Shown here: piece after piece, positions 48,752-57,620 of the stretch | Layout of the letters: each line of letters begins with the position of its first letter | Numbering within the stretch: position 1 is the stretch's first letter | IMG/VR virus record: IMGVR_UViG_3300032296_004087 | Coordinates: 1-64,000 of that record | Direction: 5' to 3' (one strand) | Length of the DNA stretch: 64,000 bases | Origin: a virus | Notes under the pieces: model-generated | What the model was told of the DNA's origin: nothing | The model's database searches: none | The model's input: only the letters and a program-made list of their open reading frames with translations | Program-made: the position numbers and the translations under genes

Positions 48752-49702
48752 ATGAAAGATTTAATATTAATTACTGCTTTTACCCCAACTCCTCAGTACG
48801 AGGAAATTTTAGAAAACACAATTTTGTCGGTTAAAGAAACTGGTTTTGATATTTTGCTAATCAATCACAGTCACACACCAAGTAGAATTCAAAAACTTTG
48901 TCAGTATTATTTTTACGACCATCTAAATGATGTCAGTGAAGACCCAAATTTAAGGAGTTTTGAGCATTTTAAAATGGATGACTTTGAAATTTGGTCCAAG
49001 TATAGAACCAAAAACTTTTATGGGTTTGCAATTTACCGAATGTTTTCCATGGGGGTTAAAATAGCCAAGAATTTTGGATATGATAGATTGCATCATTTGG
49101 AGTATGACACTCAAGTATTGGATTCCAAAATATTCGAGGAACACAATGAATATCTCCAAAGTAATGACGCTGTTTTTTATACTAGTGATGGTACAAAAAA
49201 TGGTTTTTTACTGGGGTGTTTTAAATCATTTAATGTTTCGAATTTGCCGCACACTTTCGAGAATTATAACAAGGAGCATATGACCAATACCATGTTGAAT
49301 CTCCCATGCGTTCCCTTAGAAAATTATACAAAATACATATTCAATGATTTTAAAGTAAAATATTTGGAAAGTAAAACAACTAAGACAAGATTGTTTGGTG
49401 AAGTAGTAACAGATAGAAATAAACACTTCACTATGTTTTACAGTCCTTTTGAGGAAAAGGTTAAGTTTTTTATCAGAAACATATGGACTGAAAATCAAAA
49501 AGTTATGGTAATTACCAATGAAAGTTTTACTCAAAACATAATTGTTTTGCCAAATCAGTGGCACATAAGAACGTTATGTGATGTAAATGATTTTAAAAGC
49601 ATTATGGTTTTACAAAACAATTCTTTGATTTATGAATTTCGAATAAATAACAATGAAGAACTTGAAACTTTCAAACAAAATGCATTCAGCAAAAACAAAT
49701 GA
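48752..49702 (+). CDS. Glycosyltransferase-like protein
   Basis: 316 aa. DLILITAFTPTPQYEEILEN, GFDILLINHSHTP, then GYDRLHHLEYDTQVLDSKIF (D-x-D-like E-Y-D) gives a GT-A-type fold of a little-studied class. Overlaps the following BKACE gene by 4 nt, so it may act in the same pathway. Confidence 0.65.
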   Translation: MKDLILITAFTPTPQYEEILENTILSVKETGFDILLINHSHTPSRIQKLCQYYFYDHLNDVSEDPNLRSFEHFKMDDFEIWSKYRTKNFYGFAIYRMFSMGVKIAKNFGYDRLHHLEYDTQVLDSKIFEEHNEYLQSNDAVFYTSDGTKNGFLLGCFKSFNVSNLPHTFENYNKEHMTNTMLNLPCVPLENYTKYIFNDFKVKYLESKTTKTRLFGEVVTDRNKHFTMFYSPFEEKVKFFIRNIWTENQKVMVITNESFTQNIIVLPNQWHIRTLCDVNDFKSIMVLQNNSLIYEFRINNNEELETFKQNAFSKNK

Positions 49703-50532
49703 AAAAGATAATTAATTTTACTCCAACAGGGACACAACCCACAAGGGAAAATTCTTTGGCACCACTTGAGGTCAACGAGATAATTGAGGAAGTGCACCAG
49801 GCTTATGAGATTGGCATAAGCATTACGCACATACACGCCAGGGACCCTGAAACTTTTTCGAACACATATAAGAAAGAAATTTACGGACCAATAATAGAAG
49901 GTATAAGAAAACACTGTCCTGAGCTTTTGGTATGTGCATCCTTAACGGGAAGGAACTTCCCTGAGCTTAGTCAAAGAACGGAAGTATTGGAATGCTTACC
50001 CGATATGGGTTCACTAACGATGTCATCACTTAACTTCCCAACTGGAGCATCGACTAATCAACCTGAGATGATATTAGATTTGATTTCCAAAATGGGGGAA
50101 TATGGTGTGCAGCCAGAAATTGAATGTTTTGATTCCGGTATGGTTAATTACACCAAATACCTTATTTCAAAGAACATATTAAAGCCACCATTTTACATGA
50201 ATGTAATTTTGGGTAACATCTATAATGTGCAAAGTGATTTAAGCTCATTAGCGGCAATAAAAAGCTCCATACCATATAATGTCACAACTTGCATAGGTGG
50301 GATTGGCAATCAGCAATTAAAGAGCAATATACTTGGTTTAATGGAGTTTGATGGCATAAGAATTGGTTTGGAGGATAATTTATTTTACAAAGGTAAGATA
50401 AAAGCCACCAACATAGAATTACTAAAGCGTGCGTATAGAATAATGGATGAACTGGAAATGGAGTGTATGTCATCAAAAGAACTAAGAGAGAATGGATATG
50501 GAAACAAACTTATTGATAGTAGGAAAGGGTGA
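49699..50532 (+). CDS. BKACE (DUF849) beta-keto acid cleavage enzyme
   Basis: 277 aa. IINFTPTGTQPTREN near the N-terminus, ITHIHARDPET (HxH metal site), PEIECFDSGMVNY and DGIRIGLEDNLFY are family signatures. Members convert a beta-keto acid plus acetyl-CoA to acetoacetate and a CoA ester. Substrate class cannot be predicted here. The end overlaps the next start by 41 nt. Confidence 0.88.
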   Translation: MKKIINFTPTGTQPTRENSLAPLEVNEIIEEVHQAYEIGISITHIHARDPETFSNTYKKEIYGPIIEGIRKHCPELLVCASLTGRNFPELSQRTEVLECLPDMGSLTMSSLNFPTGASTNQPEMILDLISKMGEYGVQPEIECFDSGMVNYTKYLISKNILKPPFYMNVILGNIYNVQSDLSSLAAIKSSIPYNVTTCIGGIGNQQLKSNILGLMEFDGIRIGLEDNLFYKGKIKATNIELLKRAYRIMDELEMECMSSKELRENGYGNKLIDSRKG

Positions 50533-51136
50533 TGATATTCTCACGATGATATTTGATAATCTCGCTTCCAATAATGAATCTGGAAATGTGGATGTTCTAA
50601 ATAATCTCAACATAGAGATATTAAATAAAATTGCTCACCCAAGTTTCAACATCAATATGTTCACTGAAGTTGATGCGAATCAATACCCACAATTTTGTTT
50701 AGGGGTATACAACCCATCAATTAAAAAAACTTTGGTAAACAAATATAACTTAGATATTAACAAAGCCATTAATGTTATTCATTCAACATTAAACAAGAGC
50801 GACACAGCTATTTTAGGTGGGGGAATACTAATTAACTCACTAGTTAGCATAGCAGCTCATACTATAATAGGAAATTACGTGAGCATAAACAGACATGTAT
50901 CAATAGGTCATCACACGACAATAGGGAATTACACTTCAATCAACCCAGGGGTAAACATAGCAGGTAACGTAAGTGTAGGAGAAGCAACGACAATAGGAAT
51001 GGGGGCAAATGTATTAAACAAAATAAAGATAGGTTCCAATACAATCGTAGGAGCTGGCTCTGTTGTCACAAAAGACTTACCAGATAATGTTGTAGCTTAT
51101 GGAAACCCATGTAAGATTATAAGAGAGAATATATGA
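50492..51136 (+). CDS. NeuD/PglD-like hexapeptide acyltransferase
   Basis: 214 aa. N-terminal small Rossmann-like part (TNLLIVGKGDDILTMIFDNL), then a left-handed beta-helix of hexapeptide repeats from about 110 (VSIAAHTIIGNYVSINRHVS, IGHHTTIGNYTSINPGVNIA) and the closing IVGAGSVVTKDLPDNVVAYG-NPCK. Transfers an acyl group to a sugar or amino-compound, possibly to a substrate of the neighbouring PLP enzyme. Start could be ATG 50492 or 50498. Confidence 0.85.
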   Translation: MDMETNLLIVGKGDDILTMIFDNLASNNESGNVDVLNNLNIEILNKIAHPSFNINMFTEVDANQYPQFCLGVYNPSIKKTLVNKYNLDINKAINVIHSTLNKSDTAILGGGILINSLVSIAAHTIIGNYVSINRHVSIGHHTTIGNYTSINPGVNIAGNVSVGEATTIGMGANVLNKIKIGSNTIVGAGSVVTKDLPDNVVAYGNPCKIIRENI

Positions 51137-51285
51137 TTAGGCTTGATGTTAAAGTGGGGGATGTAATTCTAATGGGAAGATTCAAAAACAAAAAGGTTAC
51201 AGTAAAGACAATAGGACAAGACGAACATGGAATGCCCACAGTAAATGGAAAACCCATATGTACTTTTAGGTATAAGAAAGACTAA
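51133..51285 (+). CDS. Small conserved phage-type protein, 50 aa
   Basis: MIRLDVKVGDVILMGRFKNK, VTVKTIGQDEHGMPTVNGKP. ATGA overlap with the preceding stop. The KVGD.I..GRFKNK.V.VK.IG.DE.G.PT.NG pattern recurs in small proteins of T4-like phages. Small SH3-like barrel; function unknown. Confidence 0.7.
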   Translation: MIRLDVKVGDVILMGRFKNKKVTVKTIGQDEHGMPTVNGKPICTFRYKKD

Positions 51286-51365
51286 AGATAAAAAGTTTTT
51301 TCAATTAAGATTTAATTGTTTCAAATTTCTGTTGTACATTAGACTTGTAATTTAGAAACAGAGAT

Positions 51366-51530
51366 ATGACAACACAACAACAACTCCACTTGAACCTTTT
51401 CAGGGAAGGTCTTTCTATGCGAGAAGCAGGATATGGAGAAAATCGTATTTGGGACTTCCTAAATACAGAATTGCAAAATGATTATTTGACTGATAAGATT
51501 TTTGATTTAGTTTTACGAACAAAAATCTAA
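51366..51530 (+). CDS. Small protein, 54 aa
   Basis: MTTQQQLHLNLFREGLSMRE, AGYGENRIWDFLNTELQNDY. Helical, HTH-like hint. Free-standing in the intergenic region; unknown. Confidence 0.5.
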   Translation: MTTQQQLHLNLFREGLSMREAGYGENRIWDFLNTELQNDYLTDKIFDLVLRTKI

Positions 51531-51618
51531 AATAAAATTGGTCGTTTAAACCCTCCCACAAACCCTTCGCTTTACTCACTAATTCCCCATTACTATATTA
51601 TTATTTTATAATTTGAAT

Positions 51619-52506
51619 ATGCATAACAAATTAATTGTGGGACAGACTCCCTTGCTGCCCCTTGATATTGACGGGGTAAGAATATGGGGAAAAGCCGAGT
51701 TTATGAATCCATCTGGTTCTATTAAGGACCGCCCTATGAGCAATATTTTAAAAAGGGTGATGGAGAATAACTTACTGAAAAGGGGGGACACACTTGTGGA
51801 GGCAACATCGGGAAACGCAGGGATTTCTTTTGCTATGTTCTGCGCGATGTATGGTATTAAATGTGTGATTGTTATGCCAAGTAATATGAGTGAGGAAAGA
51901 AAACAAATGTTACGATTATATGGTGCGGAACTTATAGAGGTGGGTGCAGGAGATTTCGATGGTGCGATAAGACTAAGAAATGAATTGGCTGAAGATAATG
52001 GATGGTTCAATGGTAATCAATTTGCATCAAAGTGGAACATAGAAGCCCACAGAGAAGGTACGGGAGTAGAATTACTCTATCAATGTGATATGAATTGTTT
52101 TATCCCTACAGCGTTTGTTGCGGGTACGGGAACAGGAGGTACACTAATGGGTGCAGGAGAGACCTTAAAGAATTATTATCCTGATATGGACATAGTTGCT
52201 GTGGAACCTGCGGAATCTCCTGTAATGAGTGGAGGAGAACCTGGACTGCATGGTATACAAGGAATAGGAGATGGTTCAAAGTTTTTGGTGGATTTAAACA
52301 TGGTAGATAAAATTATCACAATAAAGACCCATGACGCAAAGGAGATGTCCAAAAGACTTACCAAAGAATATGGATTGTTTGTAGGTATAAGTGCGGCAGC
52401 TAATGTATTGGGTTCACTAAGATACTCACAAGATAAGGGTAAAGAAGATATCTTAACTATTCTATGTGATAGGGGTGAGAGATATCTTAGTTCTTTGAAT
52501 GGGTAA
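51619..52506 (+). CDS. PLP-dependent cysteine synthase-like enzyme
   Basis: 295 aa. NPSGSIKDRP (PLP Lys in SIKDR), EATSGNAGISFA (substrate loop), AGTGTGGTLMG (phosphate loop), GIQGIGDG and ILCDRGERYLS. All CysK/CysM family sites are intact. It is expected to make cysteine from O-acetylserine (or act on a related O-acyl substrate). ATG 51619 is used; a TTG two codons earlier is possible. Confidence 0.92.
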   Translation: MHNKLIVGQTPLLPLDIDGVRIWGKAEFMNPSGSIKDRPMSNILKRVMENNLLKRGDTLVEATSGNAGISFAMFCAMYGIKCVIVMPSNMSEERKQMLRLYGAELIEVGAGDFDGAIRLRNELAEDNGWFNGNQFASKWNIEAHREGTGVELLYQCDMNCFIPTAFVAGTGTGGTLMGAGETLKNYYPDMDIVAVEPAESPVMSGGEPGLHGIQGIGDGSKFLVDLNMVDKIITIKTHDAKEMSKRLTKEYGLFVGISAAANVLGSLRYSQDKGKEDILTILCDRGERYLSSLNG

Positions 52507-52512
52507 TTAATA

Positions 52513-52520
52513 TATTTATT
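52513..52520 (+). promoter_or_regulatory. TATTTATT element
   Basis: 4 nt before the ATG at 52525. Confidence 0.5.
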
Positions 52521-52524
52521 GACT

Positions 52525-52653
52525 ATGTTAGCCCTTCAGATTTTTTTTATGGTATTGTTTGTTGTTGGATTTTTCCAAATGATAGAATGGTTATTTACCC
52601 TACCTCGTACAATTATGGATTGGTGGTATAATAATCATCACAAACATCGTTAA
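52525..52653 (+). CDS. Small membrane protein, 42 aa
   Basis: MLALQIFFMVLFVVGFFQMI helix followed by a Trp/His-rich tail (MDWWYNNHHKHR). Unknown; promoter element supports expression. Confidence 0.55.
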   Translation: MLALQIFFMVLFVVGFFQMIEWLFTLPRTIMDWWYNNHHKHR

Positions 52654-52698
52654 CAGGGGGGTACTTGACCACATAGATTCTGTGGTTATGTTTCCCAA

Positions 52699-53538
52699 AT
52701 GAGTTTTGAAGAAAAAAGGTCCCGAAGTGAGGGATGGGAAAAGGCGAAATACGAAGGTCATTTAAACGAAGACAGTTTCACTCGGGAGAATGTTTCATCA
52801 GAGATATTAAGTATTTTAGATGAGGATGAACATATAGTATCCATCGATGGTGGGGGTTCGAATGAGTTAAAGGTAGTGACTTTGTTTGGTTATAAGGCTC
52901 CCTCTAAGACCGATAAGGTTATTTTAACAAACAAGAGGTCCATCACCATATCTTTAAAGAAGTCAGATGGTGGACAGGTATATTTGATTCCATCGGACAA
53001 ATTTTTCAGTGGGTTTGAGATATGGTATAACAGGGAGGTCCCATCAGAGGTGGGGGAAATTATTACATTGTTCACGGGTGAGTCTGATGATGTAGAAAAT
53101 GTACTACAGGATGAGATGGTGATGAAACAGAACATGCAGGTCTCACCGTCTCAGAGAACTCGAAGGTTGTGTTTCGATGCGCTTGATGTATATGATTCTT
53201 CAAAGGTTTCAAAGACATTAGAGTGGTTTAGGGAGAACATTGGTTTAATTACTGACTATGTCTTCTCTCGAGGATTATCGGATGACTCCCATCAATTCGC
53301 GGAGTATTTGTATTACAAGAATTTCTTGGATGAAGATAACTCGATGGATAAGGTTTTTAAGATATCTGAATTGGCGGATTTATGTCAACAGAATTCACAT
53401 AGGGTCGAGTTTGGTCATAGGTATGGGAGAACATCGATTCAGCTTCCGTTTGGTCATGTGCAGATGCATCAAGACACATTGCAATTCCACCATAGTTATT
53501 CCAAAATATTGGGGTTGTTTGTTGTTAATAATATTTAA
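52699..53538 (+). CDS. Putative type II restriction endonuclease
   Basis: 279 aa. Residues 50-92 (DGGGSNELKVVTLFGYKAPS, KTDKVILTNKR, ITISLKKSDGGQ) have the D-x(12)-S-x-K geometry of PD-(D/E)xK restriction enzymes, with Asp72 and Lys87. The C-terminal HRVEFGHRYGRTSIQLPFGH is an unknown block. It directly precedes a DNA methyltransferase gene with which it would form a restriction-modification pair. No leader. Confidence 0.65.
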   Translation: MSFEEKRSRSEGWEKAKYEGHLNEDSFTRENVSSEILSILDEDEHIVSIDGGGSNELKVVTLFGYKAPSKTDKVILTNKRSITISLKKSDGGQVYLIPSDKFFSGFEIWYNREVPSEVGEIITLFTGESDDVENVLQDEMVMKQNMQVSPSQRTRRLCFDALDVYDSSKVSKTLEWFRENIGLITDYVFSRGLSDDSHQFAEYLYYKNFLDEDNSMDKVFKISELADLCQQNSHRVEFGHRYGRTSIQLPFGHVQMHQDTLQFHHSYSKILGLFVVNNI

Positions 53539-53551
53539 TTTACTATATTTT
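53518..53551 (+). promoter_or_regulatory. Bacteroidetes-type promoter for the methyltransferase
   Basis: TTTG (53518-53521), 22-nt spacer, TATATTTT (53544-53551), 4 nt before the ATG at 53556. Confidence 0.5.
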
Positions 53552-53555
53552 TATT

Positions 53556-54278
53556 ATGATTGATTTACGCTTAGGAGACTGTTTAGATGAGATGAAGAAG
53601 ATAGAGTCTGATTCCATTTCATGTATTGTCACATCGCCACCTTATAACAAAAAAGGTTTATCGGGAAAGTCCAAACCTGGCAATCAGGTGTGGAAGAAAT
53701 ATAACATCGACTATAATTCCTATGGTGATGATTTGACTGAAGAAGAATATTCACAATGGATGGTGGATGTTCTCAATGAAATGAAAAGAATTATCAAACC
53801 TGATGGTTCTATATTTTTCAATCACAAACCCCGTAGACACAATAATAAAGTACATCTCCCAACAGACTTTATCTCAAAGAGTGACCTACAAATATATCAA
53901 CTAATCATATGGAATAGATTATCTTCTCCTAACATTAGGAAAGACCTATTACTTCCATGTACTGAACATATCTATTGGCTCACCAAAGGAAAACCTAAAG
54001 TATTCAAAGATAATATAGATTCTAAGTTTCATTCAGAGGTATGGACAATTAACCCTGATAAAAATCCTCATCATCCAGCACCATTCCCCCAAATACTTGT
54101 GGAGAATTGTATGTTACTAACAACACAAGAAGGTGATACCTGTTTGGACCCATACTTAGGTTCAGGTACATCAGCAATTATAGCTCAATATCATAATAGA
54201 AACTTTATAGGTATAGAGATAGATGAGAAGTATATGAATCTAACTAAAGAGAACCTTAAGAAGTCTACACAAGAGTAA
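53556..54278 (+). CDS. DNA methyltransferase (N4-C type)
   Basis: 240 aa. IVTSPPYNKKGLSG (motif IV), IIKPDGSIFFNHKPR, LDPYLGSGTSAIIAQYHN (motif I). Motif order beta, TSPPY typical of N4-cytosine enzymes. Only distantly like the methyltransferase at 8241. Would protect phage DNA from the adjacent predicted endonuclease. Confidence 0.92.
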   Translation: MIDLRLGDCLDEMKKIESDSISCIVTSPPYNKKGLSGKSKPGNQVWKKYNIDYNSYGDDLTEEEYSQWMVDVLNEMKRIIKPDGSIFFNHKPRRHNNKVHLPTDFISKSDLQIYQLIIWNRLSSPNIRKDLLLPCTEHIYWLTKGKPKVFKDNIDSKFHSEVWTINPDKNPHHPAPFPQILVENCMLLTTQEGDTCLDPYLGSGTSAIIAQYHNRNFIGIEIDEKYMNLTKENLKKSTQE

Positions 54279-54303
54279 ATGTGTAAATCAGTTCACGCAG
54301 TTC

Positions 54304-54340
54304 GGGGGTGAGGTTAAAACCCTAAAGGGTTTCACCCCCT
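54304..54340 (+). other. Strong intergenic hairpin
   Basis: GGGGGTG..AAACCCT-AA-AGGGTTT-CACCCCC. No T-run follows, so not a clear rho-independent terminator. Confidence 0.6.
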
Positions 54341-54342
54341 CA

Positions 54343-54986
54343 CTTTGTTCTCTGATTCACACATTCCCCCCCCTTTAACAAGCCCCCCTTTTTAAGGTGA
54401 CACAATAGTAGGTGGTAGATTATACCTAACCTTTATGATGACAAAGACAAGGGGACTTCGTCCCAAATTCATACATCATAACCCATAGGTATTTTCTATT
54501 CTTATAAAGGTAATCCCACTTTTACCCACAGGGTTTTATTAGGGGATTTTAATGAGATACTATTTGAGGTCACCTGTTAATGTGTCAGTTAAATGGGGGG
54601 GATTTATGGTCGATTATAGGGATAAACTATCACCCTTGAGGTCCTCGTTGAAGGAGATTTCATCTCTCGGGCGGTCTGATACTATAACATCCTTTTTTTG
54701 CTGGAGTTTCTAATACCTTAAAAATTACCTCTGACGCTATCTACAGGGGGGATTTTTTATGGCTGGTGATACGACCAGCAAGAATATGTGGTAGAAAGTG
54801 GGGACTAGTGGAGAGGGGGGAACATAGGTAAAACCTATCAAAGGGATTGCCCTTTCCTTAACGCTCAACCAAATTCCTGACAAATTGTCAAAAATGGGAC
54901 ATGGGAGTAACCCCCACTTTCCCCCCCTTTATATCACCACACGGAAATTAGATTTACAAATCACCATTATTTTATATGTTCCGAGT
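54343..54986 (+). other. Intergenic region with G/C tracts
   Basis: About 640 nt without a confident gene. It contains several runs of seven or more C or G (e.g. 54366-54373), a short hydrophobic/basic frame at 54552-54713 (MRYYLRSPVNVSVKWGGFMV) that I do not consider supported, and T-rich stretches. Possible untranslated RNA or decayed DNA. Confidence 0.4.
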
Positions 54987-55262
54987 ATGGATTTTATCAC
55001 CCCACATATAGAACACTTAGGGGATAACCGTATTAGGATTGACCTTTACTCTAAAGAGGGGGGGACATTTTTGGGGATGTTATATTATGAGAGGGCAAAG
55101 AACGGGTTTCTAAGGAAACCGATAGGATTAAAGAAGATGGCTTGCGTGGATGCAAAGATAGAGACCCTCTTTAATTTGTTCCCCCAAGTAGAACCGAAAG
55201 ATGTATTGGACTACTGTCAGTCACTTCTTATGGGGGGGGACAAAGATACAACAAATATCTGA
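54987..55262 (+). CDS. Unknown small protein, 91 aa
   Basis: MDFITPHIEHLGDNRIRIDL chosen as start. Beta then helix (RIDLYSKEGGTFLGMLYYER, AKIETLFNLFPQVEPKDVLD). The frame contains two homopolymer G runs (7 at 55058, 8 at 55232), which may slip. Confidence 0.5.
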   Translation: MDFITPHIEHLGDNRIRIDLYSKEGGTFLGMLYYERAKNGFLRKPIGLKKMACVDAKIETLFNLFPQVEPKDVLDYCQSLLMGGDKDTTNI

Positions 55263-55392
55263 TTCCACCAAAGAAATATTTATCAACAATTTTTGGTCAT
55301 CTCAAAAATACTCTGTACCTTTAGGGTGGTTGTGGGTGGGAACCACATAAGAAAAAAACAATCCCCCCCCTTTCAACGAGACATAAAATATA

Positions 55393-55424
55393 TTTGTCCA
55401 ATTAAAATATCCGCAGTATATTTG
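55393..55424 (+). promoter_or_regulatory. Bacteroidetes-type promoter
   Basis: TTTG (55393-55396), 20-nt spacer, TATATTTG (55417-55424), 7 nt before the ATG at 55432. Confidence 0.78.
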
Positions 55425-55431
55425 TATCATT

Positions 55432-55632
55432 ATGGAAAACAATATAACAATCACCCTTACCAAGGAGGAGTATGATACCCTCCAAACTATCTTATTCTAT
55501 TGGGTCGACCAAGTGGAATATGATGTGGAACAAGCAATGAAAGACAATGACCCCAACGGTGAACTCGAGGAGCTAACCGACAACCTCCTTGTCTCTATGA
55601 GTATCAACAAGAAGTTACAACCAAGTGAATAG
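55432..55632 (+). CDS. Small acidic protein, 66 aa
   Basis: MENNITITLTKEEYDTLQTI, LFYWVDQVEYDVEQAMKDND. Beta-strand then helix; could be a small anti-restriction or regulator-type protein, but only inference. Strong host-type promoter. Confidence 0.65.
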   Translation: MENNITITLTKEEYDTLQTILFYWVDQVEYDVEQAMKDNDPNGELEELTDNLLVSMSINKKLQPSE

Positions 55633-55709
55633 TCTATTACTAATCTACTCCACTATGTTCCTTGTCGGAATGGGGGGAATAATTTTATTACTTATTTTTC
55701 CCCCCCATG

Positions 55710-55741
55710 TTTGGTAGAGTCAAATTAATGTTGTATATTTG
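55710..55741 (+). promoter_or_regulatory. Bacteroidetes-type promoter
   Basis: TTTG (55710-55713), 20-nt spacer, TATATTTG (55734-55741), 4 nt before the ATG at 55746. Confidence 0.8.
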
Positions 55742-55745
55742 AACT

Positions 55746-55838
55746 ATGGTTGACACAGTAATCATTCTCCTTCTTGTTATTGCAGTTCTTGCAATGGTCA
55801 TCGGGTATTTCATATCCCAAAACATCGAAGACCTATGA
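55746..55838 (+). CDS. Membrane micropeptide 1, 30 aa
   Basis: MVDTVIILLLVIAVLAMVIG then YFISQNIEDL. Single transmembrane helix. Coupled by ATGA to the next frame and served by a near-ideal promoter, so it is likely translated. Confidence 0.6.
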   Translation: MVDTVIILLLVIAVLAMVIGYFISQNIEDL

Positions 55839-55915
55839 ATCCAATCTGGCTCATCCCCATTATCGTATTGGTAATCCTCGGAGCACTTGTCATATACGAA
55901 AGAGGTCGCGACTGA
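55835..55915 (+). CDS. Membrane micropeptide 2, 26 aa
   Basis: MNPIWLIPIIVLVILGALVI then YERGRD. Single transmembrane helix, basic tail. Translationally coupled to the peptide before. Confidence 0.55.
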   Translation: MNPIWLIPIIVLVILGALVIYERGRD

Positions 55916-56161
55916 ACGGGGGGGAGGACACAGTAGCACCCTGTGTTAACCTCCCCTCCATATAGGGTCCCCCTATACCCCCTTAGAGGGGGGGGGTCCC
56001 CCGTATCCCCCCCTACTACCCCCTATTTTTGGTCACAGGGGGGGACAATACCGTCTGTGTAGCAAAAAAATTTTTGGTAAAAAAATTGATATTTTCCATA
56101 ACTCGACCCTTGTTTTTAAATGGGGGTCAAAATTAAAAAAAGAATTTTTGGAAAATTTTCC
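55916..56161 (+). other. G/C-tract intergenic region
   Basis: Dense runs of C and G (e.g. about 55940-56045, including a 9-G run) interleaved with A/T. No frame. Such tracts may form G-quadruplex or polymerase-pausing structures. A TATTTATT element (56162-56169) follows. Confidence 0.45.
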
Positions 56162-56169
56162 TATTTATT
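56162..56169 (+). promoter_or_regulatory. TATTTATT element
   Basis: 3 nt before the ATG at 56173. Confidence 0.55.
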
Positions 56170-56172
56170 GAT

Positions 56173-56739
56173 ATGATAACTGAAAAGCAAAAAGAAATGT
56201 TGTTCAAGTTGTGGAGCAATCTTGGAGTGAGTTTGCAGTCACCCAAGTATCTTGATATTTCTTTTCCTAATCCTCAAGAGTTCAAATATTTGGTTGCACT
56301 ATTTTATGGGTTAAAAAGAGATAATCCAACCAATACTTTGATTGCTTTGGAACAAGATATCAAACAAAAAAGTAATGAGTTTTTATCCTTACCCGAAAAC
56401 TCTCCATGTGGGGGGAAACTAAGGATGGTGAAAAATAACGCTTTAGCCACTACATCGTATGGGGGAGTTACACAAAGAAATCAATTTGTTTCACTTCAAG
56501 GAACATTCGCATTTGAAATTCCTGAAGATTTTGTATGTGAGGACTTGGAGGATTATTCTGATATCGATGAGATATACCAAGTTGAGCAATGCTTCACCGA
56601 GGAATGTGTTCGTGATAGTATAAATAAGTTGAAAGTATTTTTGAAGGATAGATACGCACTCATCCTTAACGACATTCGAGCTTATTCAGAGGACAATTTT
56701 ATTGGTGACATTCAAATTGAAACAACAGTTGATTTCTAA
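56173..56739 (+). CDS. Unknown protein, 188 aa
   Basis: MITEKQKEMLFKLWSNLGVS, with LRMVKNNALATTSYGGVTQR and FEIPEDFVCEDLEDYSDIDE. No family or typical leader recognised. Confidence 0.65.
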   Translation: MITEKQKEMLFKLWSNLGVSLQSPKYLDISFPNPQEFKYLVALFYGLKRDNPTNTLIALEQDIKQKSNEFLSLPENSPCGGKLRMVKNNALATTSYGGVTQRNQFVSLQGTFAFEIPEDFVCEDLEDYSDIDEIYQVEQCFTEECVRDSINKLKVFLKDRYALILNDIRAYSEDNFIGDIQIETTVDF

Positions 56740-56813
56740 AACACGACCCTTGTTTTAAAAGGGGGGTCAATTTCGATTCCGGAATTTTGGGAAAAAATTC
56801 ATAAATTTGGGTC

Positions 56814-56821
56814 TATTTATA
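56814..56821 (+). promoter_or_regulatory. TATTTATA element
   Basis: TCTATTTATA, 4 nt before the ATG at 56826. Confidence 0.6.
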
Positions 56822-56825
56822 TCTT

Positions 56826-57617
56826 ATGAAGATTGTCATCTCAGAGGGCCAGTACGAAAGGTTGATTGAAACCGAAGAGGAGGAGAAAGTTCTTCGTATA
56901 CCATCTTTGAAAATTTTCGATGATGATTGGTTTGTTTTACAAAAGTTTTTGGAGTTAAAGGGTAATCCACCTTATTCTATTGGGGGAGATTTGGACTTAT
57001 CAGAATTACCAATTCAATCATTGGGAAACCTTCAATCAGTTGGTGGGTTTTTGGATTTGAATGAAACACCAATTAAATCCCTTGGAAATCTTCAAACAGT
57101 TGGTGGAGATTTGGACTTGGAAGGAACACCAATTCAATCATTGGGAAACCTTGTATCAGTTGGTGGGACTTTGGATTTAAAAGGAACACCAATCAAATCT
57201 TTGGGAAACCTTAAATCCGTTGGCGGGGATTTATCTTTGGTAGGAAGAGCAATTGAATCTTTGGGAAACCTTGTATCAGTTGGTGGGGATTTATATTTGC
57301 AAGAAACACAAATCGAATCTTTAGAGAACCTACAATCAGTTGGGGGAAAGTTGGATTTGAATTGGTCAAAAATCCGTTCTTTGGGAAACCTTCAATCTGT
57401 TGGTGGGGGTTTGGATTTGGAAAAAACACCAATTCAATCTCTTGGAAACCTAACATCCGTTGGTGGGTATTTGGATTTGAGATATTCACGAATTAAATCC
57501 TTGGGAAACCTTCAATCAGTTGGTGAGTTTTTGGATTTGAGAAAAACACCACTATCTAAGATGTACACTAGAGAACAAATCCGAGAAACGGTAAATGTTG
57601 CGTATATCTATTTATAA
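56826..57617 (+). CDS. Leader-tagged leucine-rich repeat protein A (9 repeats)
   Basis: 263 aa. Leader MKIVISEGQYERLIETEEEE (L-I-E site, residue 15), a conserved neck (VLRIPSLKIFDDDWFVLQKF, LELKGNPPYS), then nine units of about 20 residues, consensus VGGDLDLxxTPIxSLGNLQS, and a C-cap TPLSKMYTREQIRETVNVAY-IYL. It is a solenoid, probably protein-binding, inferred to be packaged. Its last codons ATC TAT TTA TAA contain the next gene's TATTTATA element. Confidence 0.85.
   Translation: MKIVISEGQYERLIETEEEEKVLRIPSLKIFDDDWFVLQKFLELKGNPPYSIGGDLDLSELPIQSLGNLQSVGGFLDLNETPIKSLGNLQTVGGDLDLEGTPIQSLGNLVSVGGTLDLKGTPIKSLGNLKSVGGDLSLVGRAIESLGNLVSVGGDLYLQETQIESLENLQSVGGKLDLNWSKIRSLGNLQSVGGGLDLEKTPIQSLGNLTSVGGYLDLRYSRIKSLGNLQSVGEFLDLRKTPLSKMYTREQIRETVNVAYIYL
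57609..57616 (+). promoter_or_regulatory. TATTTATA element inside a stop codon
   Basis: Formed by the last codons (Tyr-Leu-stop) of gene A; 4 nt before the ATG at 57621. Confidence 0.6.
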
Positions 57618-57620
57618 GTT

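Noticed and set aside
54552-54713. 53-residue frame (MRYYLRSPVNV...)
   Set aside because: No promoter box close by, unusual composition, sits in G-tract DNA; listed only as part of the intergenic region.
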